Shown: piece after piece, positions 52,876-62,572 of the stretch
Position numbering within the stretch: the stretch's first letter is position 1
Layout: every line of letters starts with the position of its first letter
NCBI GenBank assembly: GCA_963828385.1
Contig: CAWHEF010000002.1
Coordinates: 1,922,001 to 1,986,000, forward strand
From: Bog-756 sp963828385
Lineage (GTDB): Bacteria; Actinomycetota; Acidimicrobiia; Acidimicrobiales; RAAP-2
Direction of reading: 5' to 3'
DNA: 64,000 nucleotides
The notes under the pieces: model-generated
Seen by the model: only the letters and a program-made list of their open reading frames with translations
Told to the model about the DNA's origin: nothing
The model's database searches: none
Position numbers and translations under genes: made by a program

Positions 52876-53901
52876 CTACCCGTCCCCCGTGGATCGGACC
52901 TGGTTCCCCGTCGTCGACCGCAGCCGCTCTTCGGCCTCCACCGTCGCCCCGGCAGCGTCCAGCGCGAGGAGCGCCGCACCTAGGACCGGAGGCGACGTCA
53001 ACCGCACGAAGGTCGCCCCCGGCGCCACGGCCGCCACCCTGCCGGCGATCCTGTCGACGAACCCGGTGAACGCACAGTCGAAAACGCCCCCGCCCAGGAC
53101 GACCTCGACGGGCTCCCTGGGCATGTCGAGGCGTCGCAGGATGGCAACGATCATGGTGGCCACCTCGTCGGCCAAGAGCCAGACTGCGTTCACCGCCGCT
53201 TCGTCACCGTCGGCGGCGGCGCCCAGACACACCCGGGCCAACTCGAAGAGTCGACCGTACTCGAGCTCACCGAGGTAGACGGCCGCGAGCACCGCTTCGG
53301 GATCCTCCATACCGAAGTGGGCTGGTACCCGCTCGACCAGAACCGTCGGTCCGCCTCTGCCATCCCGTGCGCGCAGTGCCAGCCCGAGCGCCCTCACCCC
53401 GAGCCATGATCCACCCGGCGTGAAGTCGCCCGACAGTTCGGCCAGGGAGGGAAAGCGCTCGACCCTCCCGTCGGGCCCTAGCCCGACGCAGTTGAGTCCC
53501 GAGCCGCACACCACACCGACCCCCCAGCCCGACCGGGCCCCGGCCCGTAGCACGGCCATCGTGTCGTTGTGGATGACAGAGGAAGGCGTCCACCCCCGGG
53601 AGGCGATGGCCGATCCAAGCCGGGCCTCGTCGACAGGCAGGTCGACACCGGCAAGGCAGTAGACAGCGGACTCGGCCACCGGGACGGTCCCCGTGCCGGA
53701 GCGGGCATCGCCGATGGCCGCGCAAATGGCGGAGTCCAGGGCGTCCATGGCACCCTCCAGACCGGAGAGCTGGTGGTTGCTCCCCCTGCCGCGGGCCGTG
53801 CCGAGGAGCGTGCCCTCGGTCCCCACCACCCACACGTCGGTCTTGGACGCCCCGCCGTCGACGCCGAGCACCGACGGGAGGTGCGACGCCGCAACGGTCA
53901 C
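52876..53901 (-). CDS. BadF/BadG-type sugar kinase (N-acetylglucosamine kinase-like)
   Basis: 341 residues of ASKHA fold: phosphate-1 loop LGVDGGASKTDVWVVG near 12-27, VIHNDTMAVLRAG, GVVCGSGLNCVG and a C-terminal VVLGGGVFD adenosine motif. The best guess is ATP-dependent phosphorylation of N-acetylglucosamine or a related amino sugar. It is divergent from a GH4 glycosidase with only 47 bases between them, so the two probably share control and act on the same saccharide. Confidence 0.85.
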   Translation of the reverse strand: MTVAASHLPSVLGVDGGASKTDVWVVGTEGTLLGTARGRGSNHQLSGLEGAMDALDSAICAAIGDARSGTGTVPVAESAVYCLAGVDLPVDEARLGSAIASRGWTPSSVIHNDTMAVLRAGARSGWGVGVVCGSGLNCVGLGPDGRVERFPSLAELSGDFTPGGSWLGVRALGLALRARDGRGGPTVLVERVPAHFGMEDPEAVLAAVYLGELEYGRLFELARVCLGAAADGDEAAVNAVWLLADEVATMIVAILRRLDMPREPVEVVLGGGVFDCAFTGFVDRIAGRVAAVAPGATFVRLTSPPVLGAALLALDAAGATVEAEERLRSTTGNQVRSTGDG

Positions 53902-53948
53902 GCTACGGCAACGGTCGTGATCATGGGCAGTGATGTTACGGTCAAACC

Positions 53949-55232
53949 GTGGGCGTCAAGGTGGCCGTGGTGGGAGGCGGGAGCACCTACACCCCCGAGC
54001 TCGTCGACAGCCTGTGCGATCACGAGGACCGGATCACCGTCGACGAGCTGGTTCTCCTCGACCCGGACGCTGAACGGCTCGATGCGGTCGGCGGTCTGGC
54101 AAGCCGCATCCTCCGGCGCAAGGGCTGGGGCGGCCACCTGTCCACCACCGATGATCGACGACGGGCCATCGACGGCGCCGACTTCGTCGTCGTCCAGCTC
54201 CGGGTAGGGGGCCAGGCGGCCCGCCACGTCGACGAGACCCTGCCGGCGGGGTACGGATGCCTCGGCCAGGAGACGACCGGGCCGGGGGGTCTGGCCAAGG
54301 CGCTCCGCACCGTCCCTGTGGTGCTCGAGATCGCTGAGGAGACGGCCGCCCGCGGGGCGCCGGGCGCCTGGGTGGTCGACTTCACGAACCCCGTCGGCAT
54401 CGTCACCCAGGCGCTCCTAGACCAGGGGCATCGGGCCGCGGGGCTCTGCAACGTGGCCATCTTCGTCCAGCGGAGGATCGGGCACTACCTCGGGGTCGAC
54501 CCCGACCTGATCGAGCTCGAGCACGTGGGGCTCAACCACCTGACCTGGGCCCGCTCGGCGACGTTCGACGGCGTCGACCGGCTGCCGGAGCTGCTCGGGC
54601 GGTTCGGGCCCGAGCTCGAGCTGGAGAGCGGGGTGCCCGCCGGGCTCCTGCACCTCCTCGGGGCCCTCCCCTCTTATTACCTGCACTACTACTACTGCCT
54701 CGACGAGAACCTGGCCGAGCAGGCGTCTTCCGGCTGGCGGTCGCGGGCCGAGGTCGTCGCCGAGCTCGAGGCCGAGCTGCTCGCCGAGTACCGCGACCCC
54801 GCACTTTCGGAGAAGCCGGAGAAGCTCTCCTTCCGGGGCGGCGCCTTCTACTCCGAGGCCGCCGTCCGCCTGATCGCCTCCCTCCACGCCGGCACCGGCG
54901 ACGTCCAGGTGGTCGACGTACGCAACGACGGTGCTCTGTCCGGGCTGCCCGATGATGCCGTCGTCGAGGTGCCGTGCACCGTGGATCAGAAGGGGGCCCA
55001 TCCCCTTCCCCAGCGGCCTCTGCCCCCCGACATGGCGGGGCTCGTGGCCCACTGCAAGGCGTACGAGCGCCTGGCGGTCGAAGCGGCCCTGACAGGCAGC
55101 CGCGACACGATGATCAGGGCGCTCGTGGCCAATCCCCTGGTCGGGCAGTACCCGAAGGCCGAGCACCTGGCCGATGCACTGCTCGCCGCGAACCGGCACC
55201 ACCTGCCCAGGTTCTTCTCCGACGACCCCTGA
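53949..55232 (+). CDS. GH4 6-phospho-glycosidase
   Basis: 427 residues. The GH4 NAD+ site VAVVGGGSTYTPELVDSL is at the N-terminus. QLRVGGQAARHVDETLPAGYGCLGQETTGPGGL, VDFTNPVGIVTQAL and GLCNVAI (metal Cys) follow, and LEHVGLNHLTWA holds the His. The enzyme uses NAD+ and Mn2+ in a redox-assisted elimination, typically on 6-phospho-beta-glucosides. GTG 53949. The neighbouring kinase could provide or salvage the phosphorylated sugar. Confidence 0.9.
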   Translation: MGVKVAVVGGGSTYTPELVDSLCDHEDRITVDELVLLDPDAERLDAVGGLASRILRRKGWGGHLSTTDDRRRAIDGADFVVVQLRVGGQAARHVDETLPAGYGCLGQETTGPGGLAKALRTVPVVLEIAEETAARGAPGAWVVDFTNPVGIVTQALLDQGHRAAGLCNVAIFVQRRIGHYLGVDPDLIELEHVGLNHLTWARSATFDGVDRLPELLGRFGPELELESGVPAGLLHLLGALPSYYLHYYYCLDENLAEQASSGWRSRAEVVAELEAELLAEYRDPALSEKPEKLSFRGGAFYSEAAVRLIASLHAGTGDVQVVDVRNDGALSGLPDDAVVEVPCTVDQKGAHPLPQRPLPPDMAGLVAHCKAYERLAVEAALTGSRDTMIRALVANPLVGQYPKAEHLADALLAANRHHLPRFFSDDP

Positions 55233-55305
55233 GCCGACGACCAGGACCGGTGGCAACCAGGACCGATGGGACCCGGCACCATACGACGTCAGGCCGGCGC
55301 CTCGG

Positions 55306-56839
55306 TCAGGCCGGCACCCCGGCGTGCCACCACGGAACCGGTCGTCCTCTCCGCTCGGCCGCCTCCACCAGGACACCGAGCGCGTGGGCCATCCCATCGG
55401 CGATGGTCGCCACGTCGGGCACGAGGTCCCAGCAGCCGATCACCCCCACATAGACGGTCTCTTCGTAGGAGAACACGGTCACGTTGACTCCGACCCCCTC
55501 CACGATCGGACCGAACGGGAAGAGGGCGACGAGGCGGGACCCGGCCAGGTAGAGCGGGGTGTCCGGGCCGGGCACGTTGGAGACGATCAGGTTGAACGGA
55601 GGTCCCAGGCGATCGAAGAGTCGGACCCCAGTCGCCAGACGGCTGAGGCGCGACGACACGGCGGGCACGACGGCGTCCGCCCAGTCGGCCCACAGGTCGG
55701 AGACGATCGTCGCGTCCCGTTCTTTCACCGCCTTCGTCCCGTCCCGGATCCGGCGGTATCTGAACACCGGGTCTTCGACACCGGTGGCCAGCGACGCCAG
55801 CATCGCCGAGACGCGGTTGCCGAACGTGCCCCGCTCGTCCTCCTCCCGCACCGAGACGGGCACCATGGCCACGAGGGACGAGTCGGGTCGCTCGCCCCGA
55901 TCGGCGAAGAGGGCCCGCATGCCCCCGGCCACCGTGGCCAGGACCACATCGTTGACCGTCCCGCCCAGCACGGATCGGACCCGGTCGATCCCGTCCATCG
56001 GCAGCTCGGCGACGGCCGCCCGGCGGTAGGCGGAGATCGCCCCGTTGATCGAGGTGCGTGGCGCCTCGAAGGCCGACGGATACGCCGGATCCGTCGCCTG
56101 ACCGCGGGCCCCGCGATCGTCGGCCCCGGCTTGTGGCCGGGCCCGCTGCACTGTGCGCGCTGCCGTTCGCACCAGGTCCTGCGCGCTCCCCGGAAGGGAG
56201 GCGAGCAGCGAGGCCCACGGGGCGAGAGCACAGCGGATGGCGTCACCCACCCCGTTCGGGTGGTCCGAGTCGGTCGCGGCTTCACGCCGAGCCGGGTGAC
56301 CAGCATCGAGCCCGGAACCGGTGCCCTCCTGCACACCGAACAACGGACGGGGCCCGCCGCCCGGCGACAAGTCGAGCAGTTCGGCCAGCACGTCGACACC
56401 GGAGATGCCGTCGAGGATGGCGTGATGCACCTTCGCCACCACGGCGACCCGGTCCCCCTCGAGCCCTTCGGCCAGATGGAGCTCCCACAACGGGCGGTCG
56501 CTGTGCGAGCGGTCGGGAGGCCAGCTCGGCCACGAACGTCGCCAGCTCGCCCCGACCGCCGGGCGTCGGCACGCTCGCCCGTCTCACGTGGAAACAGAGG
56601 TCGACACGCGGATCGTCGACGAGATACGGATGGCCCAGCTCGAAGGGGACGGTCACGAGACGCTTCGTGAACGGTGGGATGCGGTCCAGCCGCTCGGCTA
56701 CGGTCCGGCGCAGCCGGTCCACGTCGAACCCGCCCCGGACGCCGGTGGGATCGACGACCATCGCCCCCACGATGTGCAGGTGGGTCGTGGCCGACTCGAG
56801 GGCCAGGAAGGCACTGTCGAGGCCCGAGAGCTGCTCCAT
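55306..56839 (-). pseudogene. Wax ester synthase/diacylglycerol acyltransferase, one frameshift
   Basis: The N-terminal frame reads MEQLSGLDSAFLALES, HLHIVGAMVVDPTG and up to ELASRPL. An extra base near 56497 shifts the frame; the second frame has DRPLWELHLAEG, the catalytic HHAILDG motif, TVNDVVLATVAGGMR and NLIVSNVPGP to 55306. Joined, it has about 510 residues, near the usual 450-480. WS/DGAT makes storage lipid from acyl-CoA. Starts seven bases after dut. Confidence 0.85.
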
Positions 56840-56845
56840 GGGGTT

Positions 56846-57316
56846 CTACCTTCCCGTCGAGCCGAAGCCGCCGGCGCCTCGAGGGCTCTCAGGGAGGGTG
56901 TCCACCTCGGTGAACGTGGCGGCCTCGACCCGTTGGACGACGAGCTGGGCGATGCGGTCGCCCCGCCGCACCATGTAGGAGGCGACCGAGTCGGTGTTGA
57001 CGAGGAGCACGGCCAGCTCGTCCCGGTAGCCCGAGTCGACGAGGCCGGGGGTGTTGAGGCACGTCACCCCGTGGCGGAGGGCGAGGCCGCTCCGGGGCTG
57101 GACGAAGCCGGCCCACCCGGCCGGGATGGCGAGAGCGATCCCGGTGGGCACGAGGGCGCGCCCGCCCGCTGCAGCCAGGGTGGCGTCGATCCGGGCCACC
57201 AGGTCGGCGCCGGCGTCGCCCAGATGGGCGTAGCTCGGAAGGGCCAGATCGGCGTCGATCCTCGTCACCGGGACCACCAGCGGGCGCCCGACGCGACCGT
57301 CCACTTCGACCTCCAT
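56846..57316 (-). CDS. dut: dUTP diphosphatase
   Basis: 156 residues, trimeric-type dUTPase. Motifs in order: LGDAGADL (1), PRSGLAL (2), NTPGLVDSGYRDEL (3, catalytic Asp-Tyr region), RRGDRIAQLVV (4) and PRGAGGFGSTGR (5, flexible phosphate-binding tail). It hydrolyses dUTP to dUMP and PPi. The start is ATG 57316. It precedes the WS/DGAT gene on the same strand. Confidence 0.96.
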   Translation of the reverse strand: MEVEVDGRVGRPLVVPVTRIDADLALPSYAHLGDAGADLVARIDATLAAAGGRALVPTGIALAIPAGWAGFVQPRSGLALRHGVTCLNTPGLVDSGYRDELAVLLVNTDSVASYMVRRGDRIAQLVVQRVEAATFTEVDTLPESPRGAGGFGSTGR

Positions 57317-57470
57317 CGAACCCTCCGGACCGCCCGATCGTCATCCACGCCCCGCCGCCGAACGCTAATGGGGATCGAACACCTCATGCGTCGGACGGGT
57401 GGGGTTGGCCCCGGATGGTCGGGCAACCCGCCGTCGGCTCCACCTCTGACAGCCGCTAGCGTCCCTTCGC

Positions 57471-58013
<543 letters not shown>

Positions 58014-58091
58014 ACAAGCCCCCGCCTTACCCAATCGCGACGCCCGATGGCGACCCCCATCGAAGCCGTACCACCCTCGAGAGGAGCACCG

Positions 58092-59927
58092 ATGGCCGAG
58101 ACGGCCGAACCCGCCGAAGGCGCCACCACCGCAGATGACGAACCGGTGCCGACGCTGGCCGAGGCGACCGCCCGGATCACCGGCCCCGGCCAGCTCTTCG
58201 AGATCGAGGAGCGGGCCATCCGAGGCGTGGTCACCCGCACATGGAAGTCGGCCCCTCCGACACTCCGCACGGTGCTCGAGCTCTCTGCCGGACACGCAGA
58301 CAACGTCTTCCTCGTCTACGAGGACGAGCGGATCACCTTCTCCGAGCACTTCCGGATCGTCACCGCGCTTGCCCGATCACTCGTCGAACGGTTCGGCATC
58401 GAGAAGGGCGACAGGGTGGCGATCGCCATGCGGAACCTCCCCGAATGGGTGATGGCCTTCTGGGCCGGCATCGCCGTCGGTGCGGTGGTCGTTCCCCTGA
58501 ACGCCTGGTGGACGGGCCCAGAGCTGGCCTACGGGCTGGCGGACTCGGGGACGAGAGTTGTCTTCGCAGACGAGGAGCGGCGGGGAAGGATCGTCCCTCA
58601 CCTCGGTGACATCCCTGACCTGGCTGCCATGGTCGTCTGCTCGGAGGATGCCGATCCCGCGGGAGGACGGCGGTCGCCGGCAGGCGGAGAGCCACCCCGG
58701 CCCGACGGCGGGCCGCTGCCGGTGATGCCCTTCCACGACCTTGGCTCGGCGTCGTCGACCGAGGGCGGGTTGCCCGAGGCATCAATCGACCCGGACGACG
58801 ACGCCACCATCTTCTACACGTCGGGGACGACGGGGAGGCCCAAGGGCGCCGTCGGCACCCACCGCAACAGCACCTCCAACCTCATGAACCTGTTCTTCGT
58901 CTCGACGGTGGGCTCGATGCGGCGGACCGGCCAACTGGCCGACGTCGGTGAATCACCCCAGAACTCCAACCTCCTGTCGGTGCCGCTCTTCCACGCCACC
59001 GGGTGCCACGCCGTGATGGTGAGCAACACCTTGGCCGGCGGCAAGCTGGTGATGATGCACCACTTCGATCCCGAGCGCGCCCTCGAGCTCATCGAACGGG
59101 AGCGCATCACGATCTTCGGTGGCGTTCCGGCCATGGTCATGCAGGTCATCGACTCACCGAGCTTCGCCAAGCGGGACACCTCCTCGGTCAAGTCCATCTC
59201 CTACGGTGGCGCACCGTGTCCTCCCGACCTCGTCCGGCGGATCAAGGAGCACTTCCCGGGCGGAGCCCCCGGCAACGGCTACGGGCTCACCGAGACCTCC
59301 GCCATGACCACCATGAACACCGGCGACGACTACGTGCGCAAGCCGGACAGCGTGGGACCGCCCGCCCCCGTCTGCCAGGTCGCCGTTGTCGACGAGAGCT
59401 ACGACGCCGACGAGCCGCCCGAAGCCGACCCGGACCCCGAACGGGTAGGCGAGCTGTGGATCAAGGGCCCGAACGTGGTGCGCGGCTACTGGAACCGGTC
59501 TGACGACACGGCGGCCACCTTCACCCGGGGCTGGCTCCACACCGGTGATGTCGCTCGGATCGACGAGGAGGGCTTCGTCTTCATCGTCGACCGGGCGAAG
59601 GACATGATCATCCGGGGTGGCGAGAACGTCTACTGTGCCGAGGTCGAGGGCGCCCTCTACGAGCACCCGGCCGTAGCCGACTGCGCCGTCATCGGCGTTC
59701 CCCATGCCGTCATGGGCGAGGAAGTCGGCGCCGTCGTCGTGCTGCGGCCTGGCACCGAGGTGACCGCCGAGGAGCTCGCCCGCTTCGTCGGTGAGCGTCT
59801 GGCCGCCTTCAGCGTGCCCAGCCGGTTGTGGTTCCGGTCGGACCCACTCCCCCGCAACCCCGCCGGCAAGGTCCTGAAGCGCCAGCTGCGGACGGAGCTT
59901 CTCGGTGAGGAGCCCCTCTCCCGCTAG
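58092..59927 (+). CDS. AMP-dependent acyl-CoA synthetase (long-chain type)
   Basis: About 611 residues. P-loop YTSGTTGRPKG, NGYGLTETSAMTTMN, A7/A8 TGDVARIDEEGFVFIVDRAKDMIIRGGENVYCAEVE, and the catalytic Lys in PRNPAGKVLKRQL. It probably makes acyl-CoA from a fatty or related acid. ATG 58092 has AGGAG five bases upstream; a start at 58047 is less likely. It may feed the WS/DGAT nearby. Confidence 0.9.
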   Translation: MAETAEPAEGATTADDEPVPTLAEATARITGPGQLFEIEERAIRGVVTRTWKSAPPTLRTVLELSAGHADNVFLVYEDERITFSEHFRIVTALARSLVERFGIEKGDRVAIAMRNLPEWVMAFWAGIAVGAVVVPLNAWWTGPELAYGLADSGTRVVFADEERRGRIVPHLGDIPDLAAMVVCSEDADPAGGRRSPAGGEPPRPDGGPLPVMPFHDLGSASSTEGGLPEASIDPDDDATIFYTSGTTGRPKGAVGTHRNSTSNLMNLFFVSTVGSMRRTGQLADVGESPQNSNLLSVPLFHATGCHAVMVSNTLAGGKLVMMHHFDPERALELIERERITIFGGVPAMVMQVIDSPSFAKRDTSSVKSISYGGAPCPPDLVRRIKEHFPGGAPGNGYGLTETSAMTTMNTGDDYVRKPDSVGPPAPVCQVAVVDESYDADEPPEADPDPERVGELWIKGPNVVRGYWNRSDDTAATFTRGWLHTGDVARIDEEGFVFIVDRAKDMIIRGGENVYCAEVEGALYEHPAVADCAVIGVPHAVMGEEVGAVVVLRPGTEVTAEELARFVGERLAAFSVPSRLWFRSDPLPRNPAGKVLKRQLRTELLGEEPLSR

Positions 59928-59986
59928 ACCCGTAGAACCCGGTGGGACGCGGGAGAATCCGGTTGGACAGCCGCCCGGTGGACTGG

Positions 59987-60955
59987 TCAGTCGGAGCCGG
60001 CGGCTTCGAGCGGGAGGATCGACCTCGCGCCGTCCACGTCCCTCTCCATCTGCGCGATCAACGCCTCGGCCGAGTCGAAGGCCTGCTCATCGCGCAGCCG
60101 AGCCACGAAGGAGACCTGGGCCCTCTCGCCGTAGAGGTCCCCGGCGAAGTCGAGCAGGAACGCTTCGACCGTGATCTCGCCGTCGTCGCCGTAGAACGTC
60201 GGCCTTCGCCCGACGGAGACGGCGGTCCGGTAGCGGGAGCCGTCCGGACGCTCGTACCATCCGGCATAGATGCCCGTCGCCGGCAGGCAGATCGACTGAG
60301 GGATGTCCACGTTCGCCGTAGGGAACCCGAGCTCCGCCCCGCCCCGACGATCGCCGCGCACGACCAGTCCCCGAACCTGATGGGGGCGCCCGAGGAGCTC
60401 GGCGGCGGCCTCCACCCTGCCCTCTTGCACCAGGTTGCGGATCCTGGTCGACGAGATGGCCAGGTCTGCCCGGCCCCCGTCGCCGCGGAGCGAGACACCG
60501 TCGACCTCGAACCCGGACGTCGCCCCCATATCGGTGAGGAGTGCGACGTTGCCCTTGCGACCGTGCCCGAAGTGGAAGTCCTCCCCCACGACCACGAGGC
60601 GGGCGTCGAGTCCCCGCACGATGACGGCGTCGACGAAGTCCTCTGCCGTCTCGTTCGCCCGCTCCTCGTCGAACGGGATGACGACGGTCCGATCGACGCC
60701 GGCGGCGGCGAGCAGCTCGAGCTTCTGGTCAAGGTCGCACAGGAGCTTCGGGGCCGACACGGGGCGGACCACGGTGGCCGGATGCCGATCGAACGTCACC
60801 ACGGCCGTGGTCAGGCCGCGGGCGGCCGCCCGTTCGGCCAGCTCGGCGAGCAGGGACCGGTGGCCGAGGTGAACCCCGTCGTAGGCACCGATGGTCACGG
60901 CGCTGCCGCTCGGTGGGGCATCGGCGGTCGCCGGGTCGGTCACGATCTCCATCAT
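59987..60955 (-). CDS. ribF: Bifunctional riboflavin kinase/FAD synthetase
   Basis: About 322 residues. FAD synthetase domain first (AVTIGAYDGVHLGHRSLL with the nucleotidyltransferase HxGH-like motif, and ISSTRIRNLVQEGRV). Flavokinase domain follows (GRPHQVRGLVVRGDRRGGAELGFPTANVDIP with PTAN). It makes FMN then FAD from riboflavin. The start used is ATG 60955; an in-frame extension to 61156 looks non-native. Last gene of the infB-rbfA-truB-ribF cluster. Confidence 0.94.
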   Translation of the reverse strand: MMEIVTDPATADAPPSGSAVTIGAYDGVHLGHRSLLAELAERAAARGLTTAVVTFDRHPATVVRPVSAPKLLCDLDQKLELLAAAGVDRTVVIPFDEERANETAEDFVDAVIVRGLDARLVVVGEDFHFGHGRKGNVALLTDMGATSGFEVDGVSLRGDGGRADLAISSTRIRNLVQEGRVEAAAELLGRPHQVRGLVVRGDRRGGAELGFPTANVDIPQSICLPATGIYAGWYERPDGSRYRTAVSVGRRPTFYGDDGEITVEAFLLDFAGDLYGERAQVSFVARLRDEQAFDSAEALIAQMERDVDGARSILPLEAAGSD

Positions 60956-61064
60956 CGAGAGGTTACCGCCGGGTAGTCGGCCACAGTGGACTGGCGCTGG
61001 TGCATCGCCGCCGGGCTGCGGACCGACATTCGTCTGCGGGAGGTCGTCCGCCCGTCCGGTCCGC

Positions 61065-61982
61065 TCACCCGGCAGCGCGCAGGACGACAGCCGGTCGGAT
61101 CCTGTCGGTGTCGGTGGCCTCGTACACGGCCAGCAGGTTGTGTCCCTCGTCGACAAGACACCACGGCCCGTCCCCGGCGATCCCGAGCGGCACCCGGTCG
61201 AGCGCCAGGCCCCGGGCCACGTGGTGCTGCACGTCGGATGAGACCACCACCTGGTCGAGGTCGCGGAGCGCCCCCGCCGGGGTCAGCACCGCCGCCGGCG
61301 TGAGGTCGTCGACCAGACGGGCCTCCTCGAGGGTGAACGAGCCGACGCTCGTCCGGCGAAGGTTGCGGAGATGGGCGCCGCCCCCGAGAGACGACCCGAG
61401 GTCGGCAGCCAGTACCCGGATGTAGGTGCCCGAGGAGCATTCGACCTCGATGCGGAAGACACCCGGGGTCAGACCGGGATCGACGTCGAACCGGTAGACG
61501 GCCACAGGTCGAGGCTCCCTCTCTACCTCGATGCCGTCGCGGGCCATGGCGTGCAGCCTCCGACCTCCGACCTTGACCGCCGATACCATCGGCGGGACCT
61601 GTTCGATGGCACCGGTCAGGAAACGGGCATGTGCGCGCACGTCGGCCAGGCTCACCTCGCTCATGTCAAACGTGGCTGTCACCTCACCGGAGGCGTCGAG
61701 TGTGGTCGTGGTGGTCCCGAGAACCACCTCGCCCTCGTACGTCTTGCCCTGGGCTGAGAGGAAACGCAGGAGCCGTGTGGCCCGGCCCAACCCGACAAGG
61801 AGCACCCCGGTGGCGTCGGGGTCCAGTGTGCCGGCATGACCGACGCGGCGCTGTCCGAAGATGCGTCGGCATCGGGCGACCACGTCGTGGGACGTCCAGC
61901 CTTCCTCCTTGTCGACGACGACGACGCCGGTGACCTGGTCAGAAACCGCAGCCACGCCGCCGGTGCCATCCCGCTCCGTCAC
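61065..61982 (-). CDS. truB: tRNA pseudouridine(55) synthase
   Basis: 305 residues. VVVVDKEEGWTSHDVV and the catalytic Asp motif VGHAGTLDPDATGVLLVGLG are diagnostic; ECSSGTYIRVLAADLG follows. It converts U55 of tRNA T-arms to pseudouridine. GTG 61982, 36 bases after the rbfA stop, in the usual translation-factor operon. Confidence 0.96.
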   Translation of the reverse strand: MTERDGTGGVAAVSDQVTGVVVVDKEEGWTSHDVVARCRRIFGQRRVGHAGTLDPDATGVLLVGLGRATRLLRFLSAQGKTYEGEVVLGTTTTTLDASGEVTATFDMSEVSLADVRAHARFLTGAIEQVPPMVSAVKVGGRRLHAMARDGIEVEREPRPVAVYRFDVDPGLTPGVFRIEVECSSGTYIRVLAADLGSSLGGGAHLRNLRRTSVGSFTLEEARLVDDLTPAAVLTPAGALRDLDQVVVSSDVQHHVARGLALDRVPLGIAGDGPWCLVDEGHNLLAVYEATDTDRIRPAVVLRAAG

Positions 61983-62018
61983 GTCGCGACCGTCACATCG
62001 GGGCCGTCAGGTCGACGA

Positions 62019-62525
62019 TCACGGCGGCGGGAGGCCGACATCCGACCCGATCTCGGGGCCGGAGTCGGGATCCGAGTCGGAATCGGTACCGGAGTCGGGG
62101 TCCCCGTCGGTGCCAGGTCGCTCGTCGGGCTGGTTCCCCGAATGGCCGGCGGCTGCCGCATTTCCGGTGCGGAGCCGGTGCAGACGGGAGTCCACGGCTA
62201 GGCCGGCCACCACGCCCGGATCGATATCGAAGGAGAGCAGAGGCGTCCGCTTCATGCGGACCTGGCGACCGACGGTTCGCTGGAGCTGCGGTCGCCGCTC
62301 GGCCAGGGCGACGGCGGCTTCGTCGCTGAGCGAGCTCAGGTAGACGACGGCGTGGCGGAGGTCGGGTGCCGTGTCGACCGCCGTCACCGTCACCAGCCGG
62401 AGACGTTCGTCGGCGTCGGCAAGCCGTTCGAGCTCCTCGGCCAGGACCTGACGCAGGACCTGGTTGACCCGTAGCGACCTCGGGAATGGGGCCGTGCCGC
62501 GGTTGTCGTAGCGGCGAGCTGCCAC
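62019..62525 (-). CDS. rbfA: Ribosome-binding factor A
   Basis: 168 residues; the first ~115 are a KH-like RbfA fold (RSLRVNQVLRQVLAEELERL, LVTVTAVDTAPDLRHAVVYLSSL, RPQLQRTVGRQVRMKRTPLLSFDID). An unusual acidic tail (TDGDPDSGTDSDSDPDSGP) of about 35 residues follows, encoded by imperfect short repeats. RbfA helps 30S maturation. GTG 62525 has GGAGG four bases upstream. Confidence 0.93.
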   Translation of the reverse strand: MAARRYDNRGTAPFPRSLRVNQVLRQVLAEELERLADADERLRLVTVTAVDTAPDLRHAVVYLSSLSDEAAVALAERRPQLQRTVGRQVRMKRTPLLSFDIDPGVVAGLAVDSRLHRLRTGNAAAAGHSGNQPDERPGTDGDPDSGTDSDSDPDSGPEIGSDVGLPPP

Positions 62526-62572
62526 TGAACCTCCGTTCCCCTCGACGTCCCCGGGCCCGCCGGGCCCGGCGA

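Noticed and set aside
61065..61440. Extended ribF start at 61156 overlapping truB
   Set aside because: The extra ~67 residues are truB sequence in another frame; ATG 60955 begins right before the nucleotidyltransferase domain.
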